From assembly GCA_035300505.1 (NCBI GenBank), contig DATGVJ010000418.1, positions 1 to 54,155 of the forward strand: a stretch of 54,155 bases of DNA. The letters run 5' to 3'. Below are positions 33,087-41,489 of this stretch, piece after piece (positions within the stretch are counted from its first letter, which is position 1; each line of letters begins with the position of its first letter). The notes beneath the pieces are model-generated. The model saw only the letters and a list, made by a program, of their open reading frames with translations, was not told the DNA's origin and searched no databases. This DNA is from VAZQ01 sp035300505. GTDB lineage: Bacteria; Pseudomonadota; Alphaproteobacteria; Rhizobiales; Xanthobacteraceae. Made by a program: the position numbers and the translations under genes.

Positions 33087-33296
33087 TTATGCTCGGGGCG
33101 GGCTAGCCGGCGCCGATTTCGGCTCTGTGAAGTGAACCGCGACCTTCCAGGCAACCCAAAACATTGCAAAATACAAAACGAGAAAAACGACAAGGCCACC
33201 GTAGGGCGAATACATCCTGTCAACAGCCAGCCCAATTCCAATGGCGGCCGATTGGGTGACCAAGAGGCAGGCCAAATAGGCGACCAACAAGTTCAT
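33087..33296 (-). CDS. Small two-pass membrane protein of unknown function
   Basis: A 69-residue protein with the ATG at 33296 and GGGAG upstream. It consists of two hydrophobic segments (NLLVAYLACLLVTQSAAIGI and GGLVVFLVLYFAMFWVAWKV) joined by DRMYSPYG, and ends in a short polar tail (TEPKSAPASPP). A longer reading frame to 33470 would add a region overlapping the palindromic repeat and is not favoured. The Lys/Arg placement fits a small inner-membrane protein with both ends inside. Similar small membrane proteins are common in rhizobia but lack a known role. Confidence 0.68.
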   Translation of the reverse strand: MNLLVAYLACLLVTQSAAIGIGLAVDRMYSPYGGLVVFLVLYFAMFWVAWKVAVHFTEPKSAPASPPRA

Positions 33297-33453
33297 GCGA
33301 GGCTCCCAAGTTTCGACCCGGATATAATCCTCGCTCTTGATGACTTTTTCAACTGGAAAGCAGAGAATTTCCGCGCGCGCGTCCCTCGCACGGTTCCCGT
33401 TCATTTTGAACCACCCTTTCAGCGCCAAGACCGGGAACCGGTATAGTGCGGCG

Positions 33454-33504
33454 AATTGGAAGTTCCTCAACGCATTCGCCGCGATATGATAGGAACTTCA
33501 GATT
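33454..33504. repeat. 51-bp palindromic repeat, copy 2
   Basis: GAATTGGAAGTTCC at the left and GGAACTTCAGATTC at the right form a 14-base imperfect inverted repeat around CCGCGATATGATA. It matches 30877-30929 (see that entry). It lies in the gap between a minus-strand gene at 33087-33296 and a plus-strand gene starting at 33557. Confidence 0.75.
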
Positions 33505-33556
33505 CGCCACCCCCGGTGGGCAAAGAATTGAACAACCTCAGCAGCTCGGGCGTCCC

Positions 33557-34012
33557 ATGCAAGCACCCATCCGCGAACTGCCGCATTCCGACATTCCCCG
33601 CACCGCCGTTTACGCAACCGGCATCGCCTGCGGGGTACTTGCCGCCATTGCTGTGGAAATCCTCATGAGCCATGCCGGTATCGAACTCTCCAGTGTGTGG
33701 CGCAGCTTGTTTTCTGCACAAGGCCTGCAATTACAGTCATCCATCGCCTGGTGGCTGATGGCGGGCTCAGCATTCCTGGCAAGCGCGGTGGTGGTCGCGA
33801 GCTTGAGCCGGTTTCCGCTGCCATGGCACAGCCTGAGGGGGCTGCGCTGGATCGCAGGCGCCGCACTGGTGTTCGGGCTTGCCGAGGTCGGTCATGTCGC
33901 CGGCACGGTCAGCGCGCCCGCTGGTGCTGGCCAATTGGTCGCAACCCTGTTGGCATTGTTCGCGGCGTCCCTGATATCTCTGTTCGGGGCCTATTTCGCG
34001 ATCAAACGCTAA
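33557..34012 (+). CDS. Membrane protein of unknown function (three helices)
   Basis: A 151-residue protein starting at ATG 33557. After a short polar start (MQAPIRELPHSDIPRTA) come hydrophobic segments at ~20-42 (VYATGIACGVLAAIAVEILM), ~62-85 (SIAWWLMAGSAFLASAVVVA), ~95-115 and ~125-148 (LVATLLALFAASLISLFGAY). The Arg/Lys distribution fits a small inner-membrane protein. I recognise no family. It is convergent with the VWA gene (stop codons 2 bases apart). Confidence 0.6.
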   Translation: MQAPIRELPHSDIPRTAVYATGIACGVLAAIAVEILMSHAGIELSSVWRSLFSAQGLQLQSSIAWWLMAGSAFLASAVVVASLSRFPLPWHSLRGLRWIAGAALVFGLAEVGHVAGTVSAPAGAGQLVATLLALFAASLISLFGAYFAIKR

Positions 34013-34014
34013 TC

Positions 34015-35190
34015 CTATCGCACGAGTTCCCGCATGGCCTGGTCGAGGCCGTCGAGCGTAAGCGGATACATTCGTCCGCCGACCAATTGGCGCACCATGC
34101 GGATCGATTGCGTGTGCGGCCATTCGGACTCCGGTACCGGATTGAGCCACACGCACGCCGAATATGTGCGCGTGAGCCGTTCAAGCCAGACCTGCCCTGC
34201 CTCTTCGTTGAAGTGCTCGACCGATCCGCCCTGGGCAGCGATTTCGTAAGGTGACATGGAAGCGTCGCCGACAAAAATGACTTTGTAGTCGTGAGGAAAA
34301 GTATGCAACACCTCCCAGGTCGGCGTCGTTTGATCCCACCGCCGCCGGTTTTCCTTCCAAACTTTCTCATACAAGCAATTGTGAAAGTAGAAGTGCTCCA
34401 TATGTTTGAATTCGTTCCGGGCGGCCGAGAATAGCTCCTGCGTCGTCTTGACGTGCCAGTCCATCGAGCCCCCGATATCAAAGAAAATCAGGACCTTCAC
34501 GGAATTGTGCCGTTCCGGCCGCATCAGTATATCGAGGTAGCCCTTGTGCGCCGTGCCACGCACGGTTCCATCGAGATCGAGTTCATCGGGCGCGCCTGTG
34601 CGCGCAAACTTGCGCAGGCGCCGCAGAGCCAGCTTGATGTTACGGGTGCCAAGTTCAACCTGATCATCCAGATCCTTGAATTGGCGGCGGTCCCAAACCT
34701 TGACGGCGCTGAAGTTGCGGTTTTCATCCTGGCCTATGCGCACGCCTTCAGGATTATAGCCATAGGCGCCAAATGGCGAAGTGCCGGCCGTTCCGATCCA
34801 TTTGTTGCCGCCCTGGTGCCTTCCTTTCTGTTCGGCGAGACGCTGGCGCAATGTCTCCAGGAGCTTGTCGAGACCACCCATGGCCTCGACAAGTTTCTTT
34901 TCTTCGTCGGTAAGGAATTTTTCCGTGAGCTTTTTGAGCCATTCGGTCGGAATTTCGACAAGGCGTTCGTCCGCCAACAGCTCGAGACCTTTGAACACCC
35001 GGCCAAAGACGCGGTCAAACTTGTCGAGGTGCCGCTCGTCCTTGACAAGTGCGGCACGCGACAGAAAGTAAAAATCCTCCACTCGCCGGCCCGCAATGTC
35101 CCGGACCATGGCCTCCATCAGGGTCAAATATTCACGCAAGCTTACCGGCACGCCAGCGGACTTGAGTTCATTGAAAAAGGTGACGAACAT
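34015..35190 (-). CDS. VWA (CoxE-like) protein, likely MoxR partner
   Basis: A 391-residue protein of the VWA/CoxE family that usually works with a MoxR AAA+ ATPase in maturation of metalloenzymes or surface complexes. The N-terminal part is MFVTFFNELKSAGVPVSLRE, then FYFLSRAALVKDERHLDKFD and VFGRVFKGLELL, typical CoxE-like features. The VWA domain has the MIDAS-type start FFDIGGSMDWHVK (IFFDIGGSMD), with the metal-binding Asp/Ser set, and GDASMSPYEI near the end. The start at 35190 lacks an obvious ribosome binding site; longer frames start before the promoter and are rejected. Its expected partner moxR lies 9.4 kb away (23758-24603). Confidence 0.88.
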   Translation of the reverse strand: MFVTFFNELKSAGVPVSLREYLTLMEAMVRDIAGRRVEDFYFLSRAALVKDERHLDKFDRVFGRVFKGLELLADERLVEIPTEWLKKLTEKFLTDEEKKLVEAMGGLDKLLETLRQRLAEQKGRHQGGNKWIGTAGTSPFGAYGYNPEGVRIGQDENRNFSAVKVWDRRQFKDLDDQVELGTRNIKLALRRLRKFARTGAPDELDLDGTVRGTAHKGYLDILMRPERHNSVKVLIFFDIGGSMDWHVKTTQELFSAARNEFKHMEHFYFHNCLYEKVWKENRRRWDQTTPTWEVLHTFPHDYKVIFVGDASMSPYEIAAQGGSVEHFNEEAGQVWLERLTRTYSACVWLNPVPESEWPHTQSIRMVRQLVGGRMYPLTLDGLDQAMRELVR

Positions 35191-35250
35191 GATCGTGCAT
35201 CTTAAAACATGTCCCGCCCCATTGTAACGGGAAGAAGGATCGGTTCCGGC

Positions 35251-36594
35251 ATGAAAATCCTCTATCGCATCGGCGCGGCCTTGGCAGGAACGCTCATCCT
35301 GTTGGCACCGGCGCTTTGGAACGGATTTCCGCTCCTGCAATACGACACCGGCGGCTACATCGCGCGTTGGTATGAAGGAACACTCGAAGTCAGCCGCTCG
35401 ACCATATACGGACTATTCCTGAATGCGCTGACACGTCCCGACTTCTGGCCGGCGATCCTGGTTCAGGCGGCACTGACGGTCTGGATCCTGTCACTCGTGT
35501 CGCGCCTGCATGGCTTTGGGGCTCGCGCCACGGTCATCGTGATCGCCGCCTTGTCGGTGGTTACGGCACTGCCGTTTATCGTCGACGTGCTGCTCACCGA
35601 CATCTTTGCGGGGCTCGCCGTGCTGGCGATCTATTCACTGTTGCGTTTCTCCGACCTGATCAAACGATGGGAGCGCTACGCGCTGCTTCTTTTCATCGCC
35701 TTCTCGTCGGCGACCCACAGCGCCACCATGCTGGTGTTGCTGGCCATGCTGGGGATGGGCTTATTCGTCGCGCTGTTCGATCGCAGGCTGATCGCAATGT
35801 CCCAAATTTTTCGGGGCACTGCCGCCCTGCTGCTCGGCGCCGCCATGCTGGTCGCGGCGAATTATGCCGTCGCCGGCCGCATCTCCTGGACTCCGGGCGG
35901 TATCGGAATTCTCTTCGGCCGGATGTTGCAGACCGGCATCGCGACCCGCTATCTCGACGATCATTGTCCCGATCCGCGCTTCAAGCTTTGCGATTATCGC
36001 AGCGAACTGCCGGCATCGGCCGATGCGTTCTTCTGGGGCGCCAGCGTGTTCGATCGGCTTGGGAGATTCGACGGCCTGAACGACGAAATGCGCACGATTG
36101 TGATCGAATCGCTCACCCAGTACCCGTGGCAGCAGGTGCAAGCCGCGATCGGCGCAACGGCCGAACAATTGGTTCTGGACGCGACGGGCTACGGCATCCA
36201 TACCGAAATCTGGCACACCCACGGCATGATCGAGAACTTCGTCCCCACTGCATTGCCGGGGATGCGGGCTGCCCGCCAGTTCAAGGGCGAACTCAACTTC
36301 ACATCGATCAACCGGGTTCATCTGCCGGTGGCCTGGGGCTCGCTGGTGTTGCTCGCCGCCGTGATCGGTATTGGTATGAAGCAGGCGCGCTTTGCCGATT
36401 TGGCATGGCTTGCCGGCGCCACTTCCATCGCTCTCCTGGCCAACGCCTTTGCGTGCGGCGCACTTTCGAATCCACATGACCGCTATGGATCGCGCATGGC
36501 CTGGCTAGCAACCCTCATCGTCCTACTCGCGACGCTGCGAATGTGGAAAGATCAACGATATGCTGTCCGGGCATCCACAATCCCCGACAAGTAG
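35251..36594 (+). CDS. Polytopic membrane protein of unknown function
   Basis: A ~447-residue integral membrane protein with about ten hydrophobic segments and a large hydrophilic loop (~residues 225-320). The first segments are KILYRIGAALAGTLILLAPA and VQAALTVWILSLVSRLHGFG; the loop contains DDHCPDPRFKLCDYRSELPA with two cysteines that could bond outside the membrane, plus LQTGIATRYLD just before it; the C-terminus has SNPHDRYGSRMAWLA. The overall plan (Asp/Arg-containing first loop, many helices, periplasmic domain) resembles GT-C/GT39-type glycosyltransferases or O-antigen-like membrane enzymes, but the DxD-type motif is not clear, so I leave the function open. The ATG at 35251 follows GAAGAAGG. 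Confidence 0.6.
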   Translation: MKILYRIGAALAGTLILLAPALWNGFPLLQYDTGGYIARWYEGTLEVSRSTIYGLFLNALTRPDFWPAILVQAALTVWILSLVSRLHGFGARATVIVIAALSVVTALPFIVDVLLTDIFAGLAVLAIYSLLRFSDLIKRWERYALLLFIAFSSATHSATMLVLLAMLGMGLFVALFDRRLIAMSQIFRGTAALLLGAAMLVAANYAVAGRISWTPGGIGILFGRMLQTGIATRYLDDHCPDPRFKLCDYRSELPASADAFFWGASVFDRLGRFDGLNDEMRTIVIESLTQYPWQQVQAAIGATAEQLVLDATGYGIHTEIWHTHGMIENFVPTALPGMRAARQFKGELNFTSINRVHLPVAWGSLVLLAAVIGIGMKQARFADLAWLAGATSIALLANAFACGALSNPHDRYGSRMAWLATLIVLLATLRMWKDQRYAVRASTIPDK

Positions 36595-37040
36595 CGGAGG
36601 TAAAACAGCATGAAATACCTGCGAATCACTCCAAACTCCGTCTGCAGCGTGACATGAAAGCCACAGCCGCCAAGAATCTTTCTAAAGACTGAAAATGAAG
36701 TTTGCGCTTCCCAAAAACGCAGCTAAGGTGAGTGCGTTAGGTTTCGTGGGGGGTTGGAGTGAAAGCCTCGGGCAGTGGCCCGGGGCTTTCATTTTTTTGA
36801 ATAGCACTTGCCACTTCAAACCCGAAAACTACGCGAAATGTGAAATGTAATCCCACCCCGCATCCCCACTCACATTCCCGCGCCATGGCGCGTGCCGCAA
36901 ACCAGGCATCCGCGATACGGGCGCCGGTCCGTATCGATAATGAATTGCACTGAACCGTTCGGCCACTGGGCCGCATATTTCCGCCGCATACGCTATATAA
37001 GTGGCGCTATCCATTTCTATAATGTCGAGCGAAAATCAGC
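36595..37040. other. Gap holding a terminator and a possible small RNA
   Basis: About 450 bases with no protein gene. Sequence before the strong terminator at 36761-36798 includes a small stem TGCG/CGCA around 36699 and a G-rich single-stranded segment (GTGGGGGGTTGGAG, ~36747-36760). It could encode a small RNA of about 100-150 bases ending at 36798; the alternative is a long 3' end of the upstream gene. Confidence 0.4.
36761..36798 (+). terminator. Strong intrinsic terminator, possible sRNA end
   Basis: A 13-base stem GAAAGCCTCGGGC / GCCCGGGGCTTTC with a 4-base loop (AGTG) is followed by ATTTTTTT. It is 166 bases beyond the upstream gene's stop and preceded by a G-rich segment, so it may end an independent small RNA. 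Confidence 0.85.
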
Positions 37041-39149
37041 ATGCGTAGCTATTGCATTTTCGGCCTAATTGCGTGTCTGCTTCGTGCGTGGTGGCCGGAC
37101 CCGGCAGCCGCGCAAGATACCGATCCGGCGCCAGTCACGACGGAGATCACCCCACCGATCTCGACGCAGATTATTTGGGAGGTGAAAAGCCGGTTCCGCC
37201 TGTTCCGCAGCGAAGCGGACTTCCAGCGCCATGTAGCTGCCCATTTTGACGACGGCATACTCGCAGCAGAGCAACGGCTCGCCTTGCAAAGCGATGGCCG
37301 CGGTTGGGCACGAGACATCGTCGAGCGTCTATGCGTGGATCGGGCCGGAAGGCTGCTCGGGACGTGCGACCGCGATGGTGTTCGCGAGTCCTACCTCGCA
37401 CCACGCGATCATCGTGTGGGCCTCGTTCTCCAGGGACTGCCGGAACCCGATCTGACCTGTGTCTGGACCTTCGAAGACGGCGCAGGCGAAGCCCGGCAAT
37501 TGACGCAAGCTTGCGATGAAGAGGTGATCATCCGTGTCGCCTACGGCAAGCAAACGCTGACAAGCGTAGACATCGTCCTTGCGGATGGAACCGCACACCG
37601 CTTGGTTACGGAAATTGCCGTGCGCGATGTTCTGATCGCCGGGCTTGGAGACTCGATTGCCGCCGGGGAAGGCAATCCGGATCGCGCCGTACGTCTATCG
37701 GACATCGGCTTCTGCTTTCGCCGATTTCTCGGCAGCAACAGCAGCGAATATTACCGGCCAAGCAGGGAAGGATATACCGGCAACAGATCCTGCAATGACG
37801 CTGGCGAGGACTCGCGTGCCGCCGACTGGGCACGGCAAAGCGCGCGCTGGGAAAGCGGTCCGTGCCACCGTTCGCTTTATAGCTACCAACTGCGCACGAC
37901 GCTGGCGCTCGCCATCGAGAACACACATCTTGCCGTAACATTCATCCCGCTGGCCTGTTCGGGCGCGACGATCAATGCCGGCCTCCTCGGCAACCAATCA
38001 GTCCGCGAATGTGCGATCCCGGGTACCACCACGTCCTGCCCGCCACTGACACGTGGGCAGATCGCGGAATTGACAGATACGCTTGCTGACGCCCGCCGCC
38101 AGCAACCCAAACGGTCTCTCGATCTCGTATTGCTCACCATTGGGGCAAACGACATCAATTTTTCCGGCCTGGTTGGCGATATCATTATCGAAGGAACAGT
38201 CGAGCGCGGCCTTGCGCGCCGCGGCGGTTTTGTGACCTTCGTCCCGGAATCGCAGCATATCCTCGATGGCACATTGTCGGCTGATTTCGCCAAGCTGCGC
38301 TCGGCGCTAAAGCCGCTTGTCGGCGGCAATCTCGCGCAGGTCGTCTATACGTCCTACGGGCACCCGGCGCTCGCCGGCGCGGACACGCCTTGCCCCGGCG
38401 GACGCGATGGATTTGACGTTCATCCCGCTTTCAACGCCAATGGCTCAAAGTTGCATCAAGTCGCAAATTTCGTCTCGCAACAGTTCCTGCCGAAGCTCAA
38501 GGCACTCGCGCTGTGCGACGGCAAGGCCTGCCGCGATCCCGCTGCCGAGCGCATGACATTCGTCGACGCCCACCAGGCTGCCTTTGCTCAACATGGCTTC
38601 TGCGCGCGCTCAAACGACGATCCGGCATTCGATCGGGAATGTTTTTCGCCGCAAGGCAAGAGCTTCGAAAGCGACCTCGCTACTGCGTCCCAGGACCCCA
38701 TGGCCTGCAATATGACGGCAAGCGATTATCGACCATACCTGCCACGCAAGCGCTGGATACGCACGGCCAACGACAGTTATTTCACAGCCATGAGCTATCC
38801 GCAGGGGACTTCCGTGATGGCTCCGGCCAGTATCCATGACGCGAGCTGGGGCATCGTGTCGGCCGTCCACGGCGGCGCCATTCACCCCACCGCCGAAGGA
38901 CATGCCGCAATGGCCGACGCGGCCCTTTTGGCCGTCCGTGAAAAGCTCGGGCTGCCGGCAGCAGCGCAGTTGCCGGCGCCGCAATTGCCTGCAGCGGAGC
39001 TGCCGGAAGCACAGCCGCCTGCAGCGGAGCCGCCTGTAGCGGAGCTGCCGGCACCGCAACCGCCTGCAGCGGAACTGCCGGAAGCACGACCGCCTGCAGC
39101 AGAACTGCCGACACTGCGACCGCCTGCCGATCTCACTCCCGAGCCATAA
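37041..39149 (+). CDS. Exported SGNH-hydrolase-type esterase with Pro-rich repeat tail
   Basis: A 702-residue secreted esterase or lipase. The signal peptide (residues 1-25) ends AAAQDTD. Residues ~30-190 form a beta-rich N-terminal domain (SRFRLFRSEADFQRHVAAHF). The SGNH core has block I GLGDSIAAGEGN (~202), block III GANDINF (~368) and block V IHPTAEGHAAM (~613), giving the Ser-Asp/His catalytic set. Two inserted regions contain Cys-rich stretches (RSCNDAGEDSRAAD, CSGATINAG). The last ~70 residues are a proline/alanine repeat (PAPQLPAAELPEAQPPAAE and variants). SGNH domains are usually ~200 residues, so both flanking regions are additions. No lipase chaperone gene is adjacent. It is convergent with the ferredoxin-reductase gene. 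Confidence 0.85.
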   Translation: MRSYCIFGLIACLLRAWWPDPAAAQDTDPAPVTTEITPPISTQIIWEVKSRFRLFRSEADFQRHVAAHFDDGILAAEQRLALQSDGRGWARDIVERLCVDRAGRLLGTCDRDGVRESYLAPRDHRVGLVLQGLPEPDLTCVWTFEDGAGEARQLTQACDEEVIIRVAYGKQTLTSVDIVLADGTAHRLVTEIAVRDVLIAGLGDSIAAGEGNPDRAVRLSDIGFCFRRFLGSNSSEYYRPSREGYTGNRSCNDAGEDSRAADWARQSARWESGPCHRSLYSYQLRTTLALAIENTHLAVTFIPLACSGATINAGLLGNQSVRECAIPGTTTSCPPLTRGQIAELTDTLADARRQQPKRSLDLVLLTIGANDINFSGLVGDIIIEGTVERGLARRGGFVTFVPESQHILDGTLSADFAKLRSALKPLVGGNLAQVVYTSYGHPALAGADTPCPGGRDGFDVHPAFNANGSKLHQVANFVSQQFLPKLKALALCDGKACRDPAAERMTFVDAHQAAFAQHGFCARSNDDPAFDRECFSPQGKSFESDLATASQDPMACNMTASDYRPYLPRKRWIRTANDSYFTAMSYPQGTSVMAPASIHDASWGIVSAVHGGAIHPTAEGHAAMADAALLAVREKLGLPAAAQLPAPQLPAAELPEAQPPAAEPPVAELPAPQPPAAELPEARPPAAELPTLRPPADLTPEP

Positions 39150-39155
39150 CGTCGA

Positions 39156-40187
39156 CTACGACACGCCAAGCTTCTTCTGCAAGCTCGACGAAGACGTGGT
39201 GTACTGGAAGATCAGACGCTTGCCCGGATAACAATAATGGTACGCCTTCTGTGACATCAGTGCGGCCTCGTGGAAGCCCGACAGAATGAGCTTGAGCTTT
39301 CCGGGATACCAGTTGATGTCGCCGATTGCGAAAATGCCGGGAACATTGGTCTCGAACGAAGCCGTTTCGACCGGGATCAATTCCCCGTCCTTCATTTCGA
39401 TGCCCCAATCCGCGACCGGCCCGAGTTTCATGGTCAACCCGAAGAACGGCAGCAGCGCATCGCAGGCCACATCATAATTGGCTCCGTCGTTGCCCTTGAC
39501 GGTCGCCTTGGCGAGCTGGGCGCCCTCGCCCACGAGACCTGTCACCTGACCGAGCTTGAAATCAATCCTGCCTTCATTCGCCAGCGCCATCATCTTGTTG
39601 ACGCTGTCAGGTGCGGCACGAAACTGGTCGCGCCGATGCAGGAGCGTGACGTGGCTCGCCAGTGGCGCAAGGTTGAGCGTCCAATCGAGCGCCGAATCCC
39701 CGCCGCCAACGATCAAGACCCTCTTGCCGCGGAACCTATCCATCTTGCGCACGGCATAAAAGACCGAATGTCCCTCGTAAGCTTCGATGTTGGGGATCGG
39801 CGGACGCTTGGGCTGGAACGAACCGCCGCCAGCCGCGATCACGACGATCTTGGCTTCGAATTCCTTGCCGCCATCGGTCTTCACGCGGAACAGCGGATCG
39901 CCAATTTTTTCGATCGTTTCCACCATCTCCTGCAAATGAAATTCCGGTTTGAACGGCTTGATTTGCGTCATCAGGGATTCAACCAGGCTATGACCCGTGC
40001 AATAGGGCACGCCGGGAATGTCGTAGATGGGTTTCTCGGGATAGAGTTCCGCGCATTGGCCGCCGATCTTGTCGAGAATGTCGACAAGATGCGCCTTCAT
40101 GTCGAGCAGGCCGAGTTCGAAAACGGCGAAAAGCCCACAGGGACCTGCCCCGATGATGAGCACGTCGGTTTTGATCGGTTCAGTCAT
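39156..40187 (-). CDS. Ferredoxin-NADP+ reductase (thioredoxin-reductase-like type)
   Basis: A 343-residue flavoprotein of the TrxB-like FNR class found in Rhodopseudomonas palustris and Bacillus, lacking the CxxC of thioredoxin reductase. Motifs are VLIIGAGPCGLFAVFELGLL (FAD), LVDILDKIGGQCAELYPEKP, IYDIPGVPY, VLIVGGGDSALDW (NADP-binding GxGxxA/G) and the C-terminal IFAIGDINWYPGK with the FAD-contacting region, then the characteristic C-terminal extension ending FQYTTSSSSLQKKLG. It reduces ferredoxin with NADPH or the reverse; a [2Fe-2S] ferredoxin gene lies at 41078-41398 on the same strand. Confidence 0.93.
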   Translation of the reverse strand: MTEPIKTDVLIIGAGPCGLFAVFELGLLDMKAHLVDILDKIGGQCAELYPEKPIYDIPGVPYCTGHSLVESLMTQIKPFKPEFHLQEMVETIEKIGDPLFRVKTDGGKEFEAKIVVIAAGGGSFQPKRPPIPNIEAYEGHSVFYAVRKMDRFRGKRVLIVGGGDSALDWTLNLAPLASHVTLLHRRDQFRAAPDSVNKMMALANEGRIDFKLGQVTGLVGEGAQLAKATVKGNDGANYDVACDALLPFFGLTMKLGPVADWGIEMKDGELIPVETASFETNVPGIFAIGDINWYPGKLKLILSGFHEAALMSQKAYHYCYPGKRLIFQYTTSSSSLQKKLGVS

Positions 40188-40444
40188 GCGTCATCCACCT
40201 CATGCATCAGTCACCGGAACCCACACGTACGCCCCGCCAGGGCGACGGGTGGATGTAGCCGGGACGGTGCGGCAGGAAAAGGGGGAAATTCCGCATAATC
40301 GAGTTCAATCAATGTATTTGAGCATCCTTTCCTTGCCGTCCCTTGTCCGGTTCGGTATGCCCTGCCGTGGTTTTTTTGCACTGTCCTTTGTTGGAATCGC
40401 CGCTGCGCCCAATCGTTTTGTTGCGCGCCGCCCCGGAGAGCCAT

Positions 40445-40894
40445 TTGCAACAGCCCTCGCTTGAGCGCACCGCAGCGCCCCGTCTCGAAAGCTTCAAAAT
40501 CCGCACCCCTGAAATCGTCCGATTCGGCGACATGGACCGGCAAGGCCACGTCAACAATGCGGTCTACTCGACCTACTTGGAAACCGGCCGCGTCAGCGTC
40601 ATCTTCGATCCCGACCAAGGCCTGCAAGTTGCCGGGGCAACGACCGTGTTGGCGAGGATTCAAATCGATTTTCTCAAAGAGCTGCGTTGGCCTGGCCAGA
40701 TCGAGGTTGGCACGGCGGTCGGCGATATCGGACGCAGCTCCTATGTATTCACGCAGGGCATCTTCTGCGACGGCGTTTGCGTCGCGAGCGGTCGCTCAAC
40801 CATGGTGCTGATCGATCTAGAGACACGGCGGGCCAAGCCACTGCCACCCATCTTGCTCGAGCGCCTCCAACGACTGCAACTTAAAAAAGATTAG
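40445..40894 (+). CDS. Hotdog-fold thioesterase (4HBT family)
   Basis: A 149-residue acyl-CoA thioesterase, in the 4-hydroxybenzoyl-CoA thioesterase family. It begins at the TTG at 40445 (GGAGA 7 bases upstream), since no ATG gives a sensible N-terminus. The hotdog signature is TPEIVRFGDMDRQGHVNNAV with the catalytic Asp (DMDRQGHVNN), then YSTYLETGRVSVI and a strand ATTVLARIQIDFLKELRWPG. Substrate unknown. It lies between the ferredoxin reductase and the ferredoxin genes, but on the opposite strand. Confidence 0.82.
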   Translation: MQQPSLERTAAPRLESFKIRTPEIVRFGDMDRQGHVNNAVYSTYLETGRVSVIFDPDQGLQVAGATTVLARIQIDFLKELRWPGQIEVGTAVGDIGRSSYVFTQGIFCDGVCVASGRSTMVLIDLETRRAKPLPPILLERLQRLQLKKD

Positions 40895-41077
40895 CCTCGT
40901 AGCCCGCATGGAGCTATCTGCGCGTCGTGAGACGCGCAGATGCCTAATGCGGGTCACATTGCGACATCGCACGAACCCCCGATTACGTGCCTTAACCGCG
41001 CAAGCGCGGTTGCGGCCCTCCATCGGGCTACGATCGGATGGCGGTCAAAAGGGAATTGGGCAGGCGCCGAAAAATGC

Positions 41078-41398
41078 TCAGGCTTGCCGTTCCGGAGTAT
41101 GCACAACCAGACCATCGAGGTCCGCTACCAGCTTGATCTGGCAGGACAGGCGCGAATTGCTGCGTACGTCGAACCCGAAATCCAACATGTCTTCTTCCAT
41201 CGGGGTCGGCCGACCCACAGCCGTCTCCCAGGCCGCATCGATGTGGACATGACAGGTCGCGCAGGCACAGGCCCCGCCGCATTCAGCCTCGATACCAGGG
41301 ATATTGTTCTTGATCGCCGTCTCCATGACGGTCGAACCGATGTCGCCATCCACGGTGCGGGCGGTGCCTTGGTGATCGATAAAAGTGATTTTTGCCAT
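41078..41398 (-). CDS. [2Fe-2S] ferredoxin (adrenodoxin/putidaredoxin type)
   Basis: A 106-residue ferredoxin starting at MAKITFIDHQG (41398). The cluster ligands show the Cx5CxxC pattern in AECGGACACATCHVHID, with the fourth Cys in RLSCQIKL; an extra Cys lies inside the x5 segment. The C-terminal DGLVVHTPERQ matches the end of putidaredoxin-like ferredoxins that serve cytochrome P450 or Rieske-type hydroxylases. The ferredoxin reductase on the same strand 0.9 kb downstream is a plausible electron donor. No P450 or hydroxylase is in the window. Confidence 0.93.
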   Translation of the reverse strand: MAKITFIDHQGTARTVDGDIGSTVMETAIKNNIPGIEAECGGACACATCHVHIDAAWETAVGRPTPMEEDMLDFGFDVRSNSRLSCQIKLVADLDGLVVHTPERQA

Positions 41399-41489
41399 GG
41401 GAGATTGGGTCACAGGAGGGGCAGAATTTGCCAGCCCCCTATAACGGCTCGCGCGCGCCGGCGCTACGGTAAACATTGTTGCGCCGGTA

